Of a stretch of 34,004 nt of DNA, positions 16,825 to 27,050 are shown in pieces. The translations under genes and the position numbers were made by a program. Origin of the DNA: Bacteroidales bacterium (GTDB taxonomy: Bacteria > Bacteroidota > Bacteroidia > Bacteroidales > JAIORY01); the NCBI GenBank assembly GCA_021107915.1, contig JAIORY010000297.1:1-34004 (forward strand), in the 5' to 3' direction. The notes under the pieces are model-generated. The model was not told where the DNA came from. It searched no databases and was given only the letters and a program-made list of their open reading frames with translations. Within the stretch, counting starts at the first letter, position 1. Every line of letters begins with the position of its first letter.

Positions 16825-17877
16825 ATGAAAAAAATACTTATCACCGGAGGAGCAGGATTTATAGGATCGCATTTGGTTCGTTTATTTGTAAAAAAATATC
16901 CTGATTATAAAATCATTAATCTTGACAAACTCACCTACGCCGGAAATCTGGCAAATTTAAAAGACATAGAAAATGAGCCTAATTATGAGTTTGTTAAAGG
17001 CGACATTGTTGATGAAAAATTTATTCATCAATTATTTGTTGATTATAAATTTGATGGAGTAATTCATCTCGCTGCTGAATCTCATGTTGACAGGTCAATA
17101 ACAAATCCCACCGAATTTATTTATACAAATATTGTTGGAACGGTAAATCTTTTAAATGCAGCAAAACATATTTGGAAAGATAATTTCAAAGACAAGCTTT
17201 TTTATCATGTTTCCACAGATGAGGTTTATGGTTCTCTTGGCAATGAAGGATTTTTCGTAGAAACAACTGCTTACGATCCGCACAGTCCGTATTCGGCATC
17301 CAAAGCCAGCTCCGACCATCTTGTAAGAGCTTATCACGATACTTTCGGATTACCGATTGTAATTTCAAATTGCTCGAATAATTATGGCGGCTATCAGTTT
17401 CCTGAGAAACTTATCCCATTATTCATCAATAATATTCAAAACAACAAACCTCTACCTGTTTATGGGAAAGGCGAAAATGTACGAGATTGGCTTTACGTGG
17501 ATGATCATGCCAATGCAATTGACGTAATTTATCATAATGGAAAAATCGGTGATACTTATAATATTGGAGGCAACAATGAATGGAAAAATATTGATTTGAT
17601 AAAAGTTCTTTGCAAAACTGTTGACAAACTAATTGGCAGAGAAGAAGGAACATCCGAAAGGTTAATTACTTACGTAAAAGACCGTGCCGGTCATGATCTC
17701 AGATATGCAATTGATTCCTCAAAATTACAAAAAGAACTTGGATGGAAACCCTCACTTCAGTTTGAAGAAGGAATTGAAGAAACCGTGGCATGGTACCTCA
17801 ACAATGAAGAATGGTTAAAAAATGTTACTTCAGGGGATTATCTCAAATATTATGAAAAACAGTATGATAAAAGGTAG
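16825..17877 (+). CDS. rfbB: dTDP-glucose 4,6-dehydratase
   Basis: MKKILITGGAGFIGSHLVRLFVKKYPDYKIINLDKLTYAGNLANL...HLAAESHVDRSI...VSTDEVYGSLG...YSASKASSDHLVRAYHDTFGLP; start at 16825 rather than 16732. Confidence 0.96.
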   Translation: MKKILITGGAGFIGSHLVRLFVKKYPDYKIINLDKLTYAGNLANLKDIENEPNYEFVKGDIVDEKFIHQLFVDYKFDGVIHLAAESHVDRSITNPTEFIYTNIVGTVNLLNAAKHIWKDNFKDKLFYHVSTDEVYGSLGNEGFFVETTAYDPHSPYSASKASSDHLVRAYHDTFGLPIVISNCSNNYGGYQFPEKLIPLFINNIQNNKPLPVYGKGENVRDWLYVDDHANAIDVIYHNGKIGDTYNIGGNNEWKNIDLIKVLCKTVDKLIGREEGTSERLITYVKDRAGHDLRYAIDSSKLQKELGWKPSLQFEEGIEETVAWYLNNEEWLKNVTSGDYLKYYEKQYDKR

Positions 17878-17912
17878 TTGATAGGATTTTTTGATTTCTA
17901 TTAAGAGAATAG

Positions 17913-18137
17913 TTAACAATTCTGGTTTTCATACCTTTTTCTTCTAACAGCTTCAACTTCCGCTGTTATTTCTTCTAAACTTGGAGACTCATCTGAATTT
18001 TTTCTCAAGCATTTTAATATTTCCGAGAGATCAGATTTTTTTCTTTCTTTTCTTATGCTTATCAAATTCAAATCAGCTAAGCCTTTTAAAATGTTTTTAG
18101 CTTTTGGATTTAATATTTCAACTCTTATTGTTTCCAT
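17913..18137 (-). CDS. Small antitoxin-like protein, apparently without a toxin partner
   Basis: METIRVEILNPKAKNILKGLADLNLISIRKER...SPSLEEITAEVEAVRRKRYENQNC resembles small Bacteroidetes antitoxin components. Confidence 0.55.
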   Translation of the reverse strand: METIRVEILNPKAKNILKGLADLNLISIRKERKKSDLSEILKCLRKNSDESPSLEEITAEVEAVRRKRYENQNC

Positions 18138-18159
18138 AATTCATTTTTTACAAATATAG

Positions 18160-19233
18160 TCATTTTTTCACAATTTTAAAAACTATTTCTGCTCCGGTAG
18201 ATTTATCAATAATTTTTAAAAAATAAATTTCCGGATTCAAATCAAGAGTATTTATTTTTATTGATTGATCATTAATTTTGCAATTAATATTCAGGGATTT
18301 TCCAATCAGATTTGTTAAGGAATATTCAATATTATTAATATTTATTGATGAAGAAAAACTGACAATACAAAAGTCAGAAACCGGATTTGGATAAACTGAA
18401 ATTTTATTTTTTAAATCATAAAATGAATTATTAATTCCTGCGGTAAACCAAATATAATCAACAAATTCGGGATGATCGATAAAAGGGTTTCTGTTGTTTT
18501 GAATATCATAAACAGCTTCATTCCGGTCAAGTTCTTTTTGACTAACTGGATCGGATTCGTGCCAGTCATGTAATAATTCCAAAGCCCAGGGTTTTGGTTG
18601 TGCACCATTTACCATTGCACTTCCGGGCCAGCCACTATCTTCCTGATAATATCTGGTAGCCATATAAAAATAATTCCTGGCAAAGTCACCCTTGTATTTA
18701 TCAATAGGTTCGAAAACAGTTCCCGAATATCCTGCATAATTGCAGATACCCATTTTTGATCCGTTTAACGAAATCCATGAAGCACTTCCAACTTCACCGT
18801 AAGGATAATTTGATCTTTTGTTATTTACATATCCATCGGTAGGAACGATATGAAATAAATCGGTGTACATTGGCGAAACAGTACCACCAAACCAACTTTT
18901 GGGAAAAGAATGTTCGCGATTATAACAATCGCCTTCTCCCCCGTAATTTCCACATTGATCAGAAAAAAAAGTAAAATTATAAGGAGGATTTCCATCGGGA
19001 ACATCTGAATACATATCCCAAACATAAGCGTTAGATTTTTTATCGGTTTCTTCAAAATCACTCCACAATTCGGTGTATGATTCTACATTATGATCATCAA
19101 TAATATTATGCAAAACCAACTGCAATTGCTCTCCGCTCAAGCCTACAGCATTATCATAATAACCGGATGGAATCTGTCCTGAAACCCATACAAAACTTAA
19201 TAAAATTGATATTGTAAAAACTGTTTTCTTCAT
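18160..19233 (-). CDS. Secreted endonuclease I family nuclease with C-terminal T9SS-type sorting domain
   Basis: Signal peptide; YYDNAVGLSGEQLQLVLHNII...YSDVPDG...CYNREHSFPKSWFGG...DLFHIVPTDGYVNNKRSNYPYGEV; C-terminal ISVYPNPVSDFCIVSF. Confidence 0.9.
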   Translation of the reverse strand: MKKTVFTISILLSFVWVSGQIPSGYYDNAVGLSGEQLQLVLHNIIDDHNVESYTELWSDFEETDKKSNAYVWDMYSDVPDGNPPYNFTFFSDQCGNYGGEGDCYNREHSFPKSWFGGTVSPMYTDLFHIVPTDGYVNNKRSNYPYGEVGSASWISLNGSKMGICNYAGYSGTVFEPIDKYKGDFARNYFYMATRYYQEDSGWPGSAMVNGAQPKPWALELLHDWHESDPVSQKELDRNEAVYDIQNNRNPFIDHPEFVDYIWFTAGINNSFYDLKNKISVYPNPVSDFCIVSFSSSININNIEYSLTNLIGKSLNINCKINDQSIKINTLDLNPEIYFLKIIDKSTGAEIVFKIVKK

Positions 19234-19282
19234 TGCTTAGGATATTTATTATTGGATGCAAAAGTAGAAAATCTTCAATAAT

Positions 19283-19319
19283 AAAAAGACCTCCCACATT
19301 TTAAAAAATATAGAAGGTC
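19283..19319 (-). terminator. Strand-specific rho-independent terminator of fabD
   Basis: Minus-strand RNA GACCUUCUAUAUUUU / AAAAUGUGGGAGGUC pairs over 15 positions with three G-U pairs, followed by UUUUUAU; located 30 nt after the fabD stop. Confidence 0.8.
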
Positions 19320-19348
19320 AATATTAAAAAATTTCTTTTCAGAATTAA

Positions 19349-20224
19349 TTATGCACTATAAGCATTTATATTTCTATCAATTTTTTTAAATAATCCCTGA
19401 AGTACTTTTCCGGGTCCAACCTCAACAACTTCATGTACGTCATTGGCAATCATATTTTTCATAATTTGTGTCCAGCGTACCGGAGAGGTCAATTGAGAAA
19501 TAAGATTTGTTTTTATAATTTCGGGATCAGTAACAGGTTGTCCGGTAACATTCTGGTAAATCGGGCATATTCCTTTATTAAATTTTGTTGAGTTAATTGC
19601 ATCAGCAAGTTCAACTCTTGCAGGCTCCATTAATGAAGAATGAAATGCACCACCAACTTTCAAAGGCAAAGCTCTTTTAGCTCCTGCTTCTTTAAGTTTT
19701 TCACATGCTATTTCAATTCCTTTATATGATCCTGAAATAACAAGTTGTCCGGGGCAATTATAATTTGCCGGAACAACAATTTCATTAATATTTTCAAGTG
19801 TTTTTTCAACAACTTCATCTTCTAATCCAATAATTGCAGCCATTGTTGATGGTTCGGTTTCGCATGCTTTTTGCATTGCAGTAGCTCGTTTATAAACAAG
19901 TTTTAATCCATCTTCGAATGATAAAGTTTTATTGGCAACTAATGCTGAAAACTCTCCTAATGAGTGTCCGGCCACCATATCAGGCTTAAAATCATCACCT
20001 AAAGTTTTGGCCAAAATAACCGAATGAAGAAATATTGCCGGTTGAGTAACTTTTGTTTGTTTCAGATCGTCATCAGTTCCTTCAAACATAATATCTGTAA
20101 TTCTGAATTTAAGGATCTTGTTTGCTTTGTTGAACAAATCTTTTGCTTTTGAAGAATTGTCATACAAATCTTTACCCATACCAACAAATTGAGCCCCTTG
20201 TCCGGGGAAAACATATGCTTTCAT
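19349..20224 (-). CDS. fabD: Malonyl CoA-acyl carrier protein transacylase
   Basis: MKAYVFPGQGAQFVGMGKDLY...VAGHSLGEFSALVA (GHSLG nucleophile elbow)...GGAFHSSLMEPA...VGPGKVLQGL. Confidence 0.96.
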   Translation of the reverse strand: MKAYVFPGQGAQFVGMGKDLYDNSSKAKDLFNKANKILKFRITDIMFEGTDDDLKQTKVTQPAIFLHSVILAKTLGDDFKPDMVAGHSLGEFSALVANKTLSFEDGLKLVYKRATAMQKACETEPSTMAAIIGLEDEVVEKTLENINEIVVPANYNCPGQLVISGSYKGIEIACEKLKEAGAKRALPLKVGGAFHSSLMEPARVELADAINSTKFNKGICPIYQNVTGQPVTDPEIIKTNLISQLTSPVRWTQIMKNMIANDVHEVVEVGPGKVLQGLFKKIDRNINAYSA

Positions 20225-20413
20225 AAAAAATTATTTTTAATAATAAATTAAGTTTGGAGATAAAATTATTTCAATAAAGTTAGTTTTGTGTTTTTACTTT
20301 TTTTTGATTTGGTTTTGATTATTATTTTCTATTTCCAAGAAATCTCAGCAAAAATAAGAATAAATTTCATTTAAGTATTAAATAACGGAAATATTTACTT
20401 TTTGTTATTGAGT

Positions 20414-21019
20414 TTAATGCAATTTTGATCCGATAAGATGAATAAATTCAGCACGTGTTTCTTGATTTCTGAAAGCACCTGTAAAATCCGAAGTTGTAGT
20501 TATAGAATTTTGTTTTTGAACACCTCTCATTACCATACACAAATGCTGTGCTTCAATAACCACGGCAACACCCAAAGGATTAAGAGTGTCGTTAATTGCA
20601 TTTTTAATTTGTGTTGTAAGTCTTTCCTGTATTTGCAAACGACGAGAATAAGCTTCTACAACTCTTGCAATTTTACTCAATCCGGTAATGTATTTATTTG
20701 GAATATAAGCTACGTGAGCTTTACCAATAAAAGGTACCAAATGATGCTCGCATAAAGAGTAAATTTCAATATCTTTAACGATGACCATCTCACGATAATC
20801 CTCCTGAAATTTTGCTGATTTAAGTATTTCTACCGGATCGACACTATAACCATTAGTAAAAAATTGCATAGCTTTTGCTACTCTTTCGGGTGTTTTAAGC
20901 AATCCTTCTCTATTTACATCTTCACCAATTAAGTTAAGAATTTCTTTGTAATGATAAGCAAGCTTATTAACAGTTTCCTTGTCAAAATTTTCTAATTTTT
21001 CGTAACCGTTACTATTCAT
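20414..21019 (-). CDS. folE: GTP cyclohydrolase I
   Basis: [22 protein letters not shown]...[55 protein letters not shown]. Confidence 0.97.
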   Translation of the reverse strand: MNSNGYEKLENFDKETVNKLAYHYKEILNLIGEDVNREGLLKTPERVAKAMQFFTNGYSVDPVEILKSAKFQEDYREMVIVKDIEIYSLCEHHLVPFIGKAHVAYIPNKYITGLSKIARVVEAYSRRLQIQERLTTQIKNAINDTLNPLGVAVVIEAQHLCMVMRGVQKQNSITTTSDFTGAFRNQETRAEFIHLIGSKLH

Positions 21020-21053
21020 TCCAGTAGTTTTAAAATATGAAGCTGCGAAATTA

Positions 21054-21461
21054 CTATTTTTTTTCTGAATTGATTTTTGATAATGGATTTTGTATTTTTA
21101 ATAAATTTATTATTTCAAATACAGAATAAATAATATATAATAAAAGAAATGTTATAACAAAAGGAAGAGCATCACTTCTGTTAAGATAAACATAAAGAAA
21201 AATTATTATAATATATAAAAGAAGCTTCACGACAGTAGCTAACATAAAATATGAAATAAATCTGCTGAATTTTTTCTCAGATGCTTTTAAAATGATATAA
21301 TGAAATAATAGCGTTACCGAGGCCGAAAGAATAATCAGGTATGGCATTGCCGGTGAAACTAACTCAACAGGTAAAAAATAAGCAGCAGCATAAAACACCA
21401 AAAAAACAACGACAGTCAAAATTATCAGATTCTTTAAAAATTGAAAATATGTAGTATTCAT
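21054..21461 (-). CDS. Four-TM hypothetical protein, AtpI-like position
   Basis: Hydrophobic 135-aa ORF overlapping the upstream AtpZ-like gene by 4 bp. Confidence 0.65.
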   Translation of the reverse strand: MNTTYFQFLKNLIILTVVVFLVFYAAAYFLPVELVSPAMPYLIILSASVTLLFHYIILKASEKKFSRFISYFMLATVVKLLLYIIIIFLYVYLNRSDALPFVITFLLLYIIYSVFEIINLLKIQNPLSKINSEKK

Positions 21462-21688
21462 TTTTTATTATTTTTTAGAAGATCTTTGATTACGTAATAA
21501 ATTGCAAGAATAACTGACAATAATGTAAAAACTAATGTAAAAACCGGAAATCCAAGATCAAGCCATTCATCAAGTTTAATCCCTCCAAAAACACCAAGTA
21601 AAATTATTGCCAGCATTTGCATCGCAATACTGCTATACTTTGCATAATTTTCAAGCGATTTTTTATTTTGGTTTTGCTTTTTCATCAT
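21458..21688 (-). CDS. AtpZ/AtpI family protein
   Basis: NYAKYSSIAMQMLAIILLGVFGGIKLDEWLDLGFPVFTLVFTLLSVILAIYYVIKDL is typical of the two-TM AtpZ family. Confidence 0.85.
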   Translation of the reverse strand: MMKKQNQNKKSLENYAKYSSIAMQMLAIILLGVFGGIKLDEWLDLGFPVFTLVFTLLSVILAIYYVIKDLLKNNKK

Positions 21689-22061
21689 TTTGTGATGAGA
21701 ATTTTATTGCTGTATTTGGGGCATTACCCATATTACAGGTTCCGGAAAATTTAGCTCCCGGCTCAATCGAGAGCTTTGCAGTTTTAATATCCCCCGAAAT
21801 ATCTGCTGATGCTTTTAAAGAAAGAAGCTCTGTAATATTTACTTGAGCTTTTACTTTCCCTGAAATATCAGCATTTCTACAGCTGATATCTCCTTCTACC
21901 GATCCCGTTGTACCAACTACAATTTTTCCTTTAGATTTTATTGACCCTATAAGTGTTCCATCAATACGAAAATCACCATTCGACTCAATATCACCTTTGA
22001 TTTTTGTGCCGTTTTCAATTAAATTTACTTTTTGATTCTCAACAATATTATTCTTTGCCAT
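21663..22061 (-). CDS. Bactofilin / polymer-forming cytoskeletal protein
   Basis: NLIENGTKIKGDIESNGDFRIDGTLIGSIKSKGKIVVGTTGSVEGDISCRNADISGKVKAQVNITELLSLKASADISGDIKTAKLSIEPGAKFSG. Confidence 0.93.
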   Translation of the reverse strand: MAKNNIVENQKVNLIENGTKIKGDIESNGDFRIDGTLIGSIKSKGKIVVGTTGSVEGDISCRNADISGKVKAQVNITELLSLKASADISGDIKTAKLSIEPGAKFSGTCNMGNAPNTAIKFSSQNDEKAKPK

Positions 22062-22137
22062 GATTTTTCCCTTGTATTAATATTTTCGCAAATGTATTAG
22101 ATTTTCATCAATTTATAAAATGTATTTGCAATAATTA

Positions 22138-24777
22138 TTATTTCAAATAATCATTCTTAAAAAACTCCATATAGACTTCCACATCTTTTTCTCTATAAAA
22201 TATTGGATAGTTTGCTGTTGAAATAACAAAACTATCGTAAGCATCAGGCGACATATTTGCATAAACATATTCACTTGATGAAATATGATTTAAGTATGTT
22301 AATGCCATTTGATCGTTTTTAAAATTACCAACAGTAATAATTTGATATTGATCATCAAGAAGAATACTATTGATATTTAATTCTCTTAATCTATAATTTT
22401 CCTTGTTAAAATCAGAAACTCTAACCTTAAGTGCATGCACCGGAATATTGACTTCCTTTGTGTTTATAACTAAAACAAAAAAATGGGCATCTTTTGTATT
22501 ATGATGTTTATATGGCGAAGGACGAATATCTTTTTCTCTTTGGTCTTTTTCATTTTCCTTATCGGAATCGTTATCCGATATTTGAGCCAAAATATTTTTA
22601 GCTAAAGGTTTTACACTGCTTGAAGGATATCGCACAACTATTTTCCGAAGTGCAATAATTAGCGAATCGACTACCTCAATTTTTCCAATAGACAGTGCGC
22701 TCAAATAATCAAATTTTGGTATAAGAGCTGTATCTTTATAAGTTTCAATTGCATAATCGGCATAACTTATCACCATATAATATTCCTTGTTGATATAAGC
22801 TTGATATGCTTTTTTGTATAACCCGGCTGCTTCATTTTTCTGAGCATTTATTTCCTTGTAATAGTCAGGGTTCAGGATCACTTTTGCGTAATCACTTTCA
22901 GGATAGTTTGTAATTATCAAGTTTTTATATAATTCGTTTTGCTCATAATCATTTTCCTCATCAAATATCTTATACAATTTATAAAATGATTTGAGCCGGT
23001 ATTTATTTTCAGGATATCTTGAAATAAGTTCTTTGAATGTTTCGGCAGCCTTTTCATTATTTTTCAAACCTTCTTTATATAATTTTCCAAGCATAAAATA
23101 TGCCTCAAGAATTAAACTATCCGAAAATACTATCTGTTCAGGAGTTAAAGGGATATTTTGCAGATAAAATTCTCTTTCTTTCGGATCGTTGGAAACAATA
23201 CTTGTACTATCTGATCTTGTACTATCGGAAGCAATAAGTTCTTTGCTTTGGATACCAAAAGAAGTGCTCTTTTTATTCTTCAGCATCCAAAGGTCTTCCA
23301 GTTTTCGTTTTCCCCATTTCCTTACAAATTCAGTATATCCAAAACTTAAAGTCTGAGGGTTATAAAAATACCATTTTCCACTTGCTGCTCCGCCGGGCAC
23401 AATATTATTCGATGCTTTATTGAATTGTTCATTTTGCTGTTGTATTCTTGCATTTTCAAGTTTTTGAGCTTCTTCTTCTATATAAACTTCTATTATTTTA
23501 TCAATAATTTTTAATCTTTTATCCTCATTCATTGCGGCAAGATATTGCAAGCTATCCTGCATTTGAATTGTTGAAAGATTATCAACCATTAAAGAAAGCG
23601 TTTCAGCTTTTTCTTTTTCCTGTTCATAATTTGGAAATTCTTTTGGTAGCGACTGCATAGCTGTATCATAATAAGCCTGAGAATTTTCATAATCAGGAAT
23701 ATTAAAATACATATCAGCAACTTTTAATGAAGAAACCGATTTTTGATAATCATTATCAGTACTTAAAGCAACCGAAAGCCGCAAATAATTTATTGCCAAA
23801 GTATCGTTACTATTTTTTAATGCAACTTCTGCAAGTGCATAATATATCTGATCACGATATTCTTTGTTTTTTGAATCCCTGAGCATTTTATTAAGTATTT
23901 TAACAATGTGCTCGCTGTTACCTGATTCTGCATCAAAAGATTTAGCCATATTTATTTTAGCTTGAAAAGCCATTTCGTAAGGTGGATTTCTTTTAATTAC
24001 CTGTGAATATAATTCAGATGCTCTGCTTAAATTTTCTTCCTTTTGAAATACCTGTGCCTGAATAAATTTTAGTCTGGTAACTAATTGTTTTTTGGTGTTA
24101 ATATTTACAGACAGAGAAAGATATTTTTTGGCTTTGTCATATTTTTCTTGTGCAATATAATGGTTAGCAAAAACAAGTGGATACATCTTTCTCGCACTAA
24201 GAGGAATGTTTTCCTCAGTCATAATTTTAGCAAAAGAAGTGAGTACCGGTTCTGCTTTTTCGTATTCTTCTAACTGATTATATGTTCTGGCAAGCCAAAG
24301 CATTGATTCATATTTTATATTATTTTCGGGATATTCGGCAATTACAAATTTGAAGCTTCTCTTGGCACTTATATATTCCCGTTTGTAAAAATATGCCTTC
24401 CCGATAAGGAGATAACAATCATCGATCCATTTCACGTATTCAACATTCCCAAATTTCATAGAATGCCTCTGTATCATAATCGATGCTTTTTCAATTGCCC
24501 TGTCCATATTTTGATTGAGAACCTGAACATCGTTTTTATCACCGTAATTATATAAAGGTAAAATTTTTGTATAATCTTCAACTACTTTATCATCAAGAGC
24601 CTGCAAACCATCTTTATAGGCTTGGTCCCCATTCCAATATCCATTGTAATGACATGTGAGATTATGAAATGCTCTTCGTGTAAAACTGTTTTTCTTAGTC
24701 GAACATGAAAAAAGAAACAGTAAGGGGATCATCATAAATACGATCCACAATATTTTGTATTTGATATTTTTATTCAA
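22138..24777 (-). CDS. porW: TPR lipoprotein, T9SS component PorW/SprE-like
   Basis: Lipobox LLFLFSCSTKKNSFTRRAFHNLTCHYNGYWNGDQAYKDGLQALD; long TPR array; located next to bactofilin and atpZ. Confidence 0.88.
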   Translation of the reverse strand: MNKNIKYKILWIVFMMIPLLFLFSCSTKKNSFTRRAFHNLTCHYNGYWNGDQAYKDGLQALDDKVVEDYTKILPLYNYGDKNDVQVLNQNMDRAIEKASIMIQRHSMKFGNVEYVKWIDDCYLLIGKAYFYKREYISAKRSFKFVIAEYPENNIKYESMLWLARTYNQLEEYEKAEPVLTSFAKIMTEENIPLSARKMYPLVFANHYIAQEKYDKAKKYLSLSVNINTKKQLVTRLKFIQAQVFQKEENLSRASELYSQVIKRNPPYEMAFQAKINMAKSFDAESGNSEHIVKILNKMLRDSKNKEYRDQIYYALAEVALKNSNDTLAINYLRLSVALSTDNDYQKSVSSLKVADMYFNIPDYENSQAYYDTAMQSLPKEFPNYEQEKEKAETLSLMVDNLSTIQMQDSLQYLAAMNEDKRLKIIDKIIEVYIEEEAQKLENARIQQQNEQFNKASNNIVPGGAASGKWYFYNPQTLSFGYTEFVRKWGKRKLEDLWMLKNKKSTSFGIQSKELIASDSTRSDSTSIVSNDPKEREFYLQNIPLTPEQIVFSDSLILEAYFMLGKLYKEGLKNNEKAAETFKELISRYPENKYRLKSFYKLYKIFDEENDYEQNELYKNLIITNYPESDYAKVILNPDYYKEINAQKNEAAGLYKKAYQAYINKEYYMVISYADYAIETYKDTALIPKFDYLSALSIGKIEVVDSLIIALRKIVVRYPSSSVKPLAKNILAQISDNDSDKENEKDQREKDIRPSPYKHHNTKDAHFFVLVINTKEVNIPVHALKVRVSDFNKENYRLRELNINSILLDDQYQIITVGNFKNDQMALTYLNHISSSEYVYANMSPDAYDSFVISTANYPIFYREKDVEVYMEFFKNDYLK

Positions 24778-24951
24778 GTTGATAATCTTTTATGCTTTAT
24801 AACTCTGATTCTGCAAAATTATTATAATTTTTGTAACTAATAAGTACTTAGAGTGCCTAAAGTTCAAAGCGTAGATTCAACCCACAAAGACAACAAATCA
24901 TACTACCAAATTATAAAATATAGATTTAGGAGAAAAATAGTTATTTATTTT

Positions 24952-25151
24952 TCATGGTTTTTGATTGACTATATATTGAATTTCAGCGGCATCCCTGAAA
25001 TCCTGATTGTTAAGATTTGATTTATGAATATTTAACTTTAATGCTATAAAATCTTTTGAATTTCTGCTTTTAAGTAAGCTTCAATTTGATACCTTTGTTC
25101 TTTAGTTATTTGTTTGATTTGTAACTTATTTTTAGCGATTAAAAGTCGCAT
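24952..25151 (-). pseudogene. N-terminal remnant of an IS30-like transposase, frameshifted
   Basis: Minus frame 25151-25044: MRLLIAKNKLQIKQITKEQRYQIEAYLKAEIQKIL*. The adjacent frame continues ...SKDFIALKLNIHKSNLNNQDFRDAAEIQYIVNQKP*, ending at 24952. Together they match the IS30 HTH_38 pattern LTxEQRYxIEAxLKAGxSxxxIAxxLxxHKST. Confidence 0.7.
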
Positions 25152-25187
25152 TTCTTAATTGAACCTATTTGTTTAATAAATGTGAAG

Positions 25188-26063
25188 ATGAAAAAATTAA
25201 AAAATTCTCAATTAATAATAAATCCTGAAGGAACAATTTATCACATGGATTTAAGACCGGAAAATATTGCAGACACAATTATTTTAGTAGGAGACCCACA
25301 ACGTGTTCCCAAAATTTCAAAATATTTTGATAAAATAGAATTTAAAAATCAAAATCGTGAAATTATTACTCATACTGGATATTTTAATGGAAAAAAATTG
25401 AGTGTAATTTCAACCGGTATGGGAACTGACAATATTGATATTGTTTTGAATGAACTGGATGCTTTAGTAAATATTGATTTAAAAAAACGAGTTGTAAAAG
25501 ACAAACACACACCACTTAATATTATCAGACTTGGTACTTCCGGAGCTATACAAAAATATATTGAAATCGATTCTTTTGCAGTTTCAAAATATGGGCTTGG
25601 GCTTGATGGGCTTTTAGGATATTACAAAGCGGGTGAAAGTGTTTGTGAAACAGAAATGCTCGATGAATTTTTCAAACAAACTAACTGGCCTTCTGATTTA
25701 TCAAAACCTTATTTTGTAAAATGTTCGGAAGATATGCTTAACAAAATTGGTGATGGAATGATTAAGGGAATTACTGCAACAGCACCCGGCTTTTATGCTC
25801 CACAAGGCAGAGCTCTGCGTCTTAACCTTAAATACCCTGATATTATTGACAAAATCGGAACTTATAATTTTAAAGGTGAAAAAGTAATTAATTTCGAAAT
25901 GGAAACTTCTGCTTTATACGGACTTGGACAAATGCTCGAGCACAATGTGTTAACTGTTTGTGCAGTTATTGCTAACCGAATTACCGAAGAATACAGCAAG
26001 GATCATCAAAAAACAATAAGCAACTTAATAGAAATCGTGTTAGAAAGATTATGCGCCCGTTAA
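25188..26063 (+). CDS. Nucleoside phosphorylase (uridine phosphorylase-like)
   Basis: ILVGDPQRVPKISKYFD...THTGYFNGKKLSVISTGMGTDNIDIVLNELDAL...IIRLGTSGAIQ...NFEMETSALYGLGQML; ATG at 25188 (25182 is GTG). Confidence 0.88.
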   Translation: MKKLKNSQLIINPEGTIYHMDLRPENIADTIILVGDPQRVPKISKYFDKIEFKNQNREIITHTGYFNGKKLSVISTGMGTDNIDIVLNELDALVNIDLKKRVVKDKHTPLNIIRLGTSGAIQKYIEIDSFAVSKYGLGLDGLLGYYKAGESVCETEMLDEFFKQTNWPSDLSKPYFVKCSEDMLNKIGDGMIKGITATAPGFYAPQGRALRLNLKYPDIIDKIGTYNFKGEKVINFEMETSALYGLGQMLEHNVLTVCAVIANRITEEYSKDHQKTISNLIEIVLERLCAR

Positions 26064-26149
26064 TAAATTTTTAATATCTTTTTTTTACCATTGATTTTTG
26101 AGCTGAAGTAAATTGCAATTTTATCATTCAAAAGATTGTAATTTATTTT

Positions 26150-26995
26150 ATGTTGACAGATACACAAAATAATGAGCTTAATGCTTTGATAAACTTACTT
26201 GATGAGCCTGATGAATCAATATACAACAATATTGAGAAAAAATTATTTTCTTATGGATCAGATGCGATTTATTTCCTTGAAGATGCCTTGCAAAATTCCT
26301 TTAATGATCTTATACATAAACGGATTGAAAATATAATCCATAAAATAAGATTAGAAAAAACTGCAGATGAACTGAAAACATGGTCGGAAAATGGAGAAAA
26401 TGATTTGCTTGAAGGATTTATTTTAGCATCAAAGTATCAATATCCCGATCTTGAAAAAGAAGTGATTTTAAAAAAACTCGGGAAAATTGTCAGAGATGCA
26501 TGGCTTGAATTAAATAACGAACTTACTGCTCTCGAAAAAATTAAAGTTATCAATCATATCATTTTCAAAGTTCATGGCTTTAAAGGAAATAAAAATGATT
26601 TTTATGCTTCAGAGGATTATTTCATAAATAATCTTCTCAATTCAAAAATCGGTAATCATCTTTCGCTTGGTATTTTGTACATCATTATTGCAAAACGATT
26701 AGATATCCCAATATTTGGTATTGATCTTCCAAAACAATTTATTCTTTCTTATGTTGATAATGGAAATTCTTTCTTTTATCTTAATCCTTTTAATAAAGGA
26801 ATTGTTTTTCCTAAAAATGAAGTTGAGGTTTATATCAAGCATTTAAAACTTGAAGCAAAACCTTCCTATTTTCTTCCATGCGAAAATAAGCGAATTATTG
26901 AGCGACTGTTTGAGGGACTTTTTTCATCGTATAACAATCTTGGTTATCTTGATAAAGCAGGGGAAGTTAAATATTTACTGGATCAAATTGATTGA
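26150..26995 (+). CDS. SirB1 / transglutaminase-like superfamily protein
   Basis: LNALINLLDEPDESIYNNIEKKLFSYGSDAI...INHIIFKVHGFKGNKNDFYASEDYFINNLLNSKIGNHLSLGILYIIIAKRLDIPIFGIDLPKQFIL. Confidence 0.82.
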   Translation: MLTDTQNNELNALINLLDEPDESIYNNIEKKLFSYGSDAIYFLEDALQNSFNDLIHKRIENIIHKIRLEKTADELKTWSENGENDLLEGFILASKYQYPDLEKEVILKKLGKIVRDAWLELNNELTALEKIKVINHIIFKVHGFKGNKNDFYASEDYFINNLLNSKIGNHLSLGILYIIIAKRLDIPIFGIDLPKQFILSYVDNGNSFFYLNPFNKGIVFPKNEVEVYIKHLKLEAKPSYFLPCENKRIIERLFEGLFSSYNNLGYLDKAGEVKYLLDQID

Positions 26996-27007
26996 GTCTT
27001 TTTGATA

Positions 27008-27025
27008 GCCACAGATTCACAGATT
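27008..27025. repeat. Single arm of the GCCACAGATTCACAGATT intergenic repeat family
   Basis: GCCACAGATTCACAGATT; same word at 10076-10093 (one mismatch) and 29757-29772, and inverted at 29785-29800. Confidence 0.8.
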
Positions 27026-27050
27026 TTTTGAATTTCCGGTTTCTATCCGG

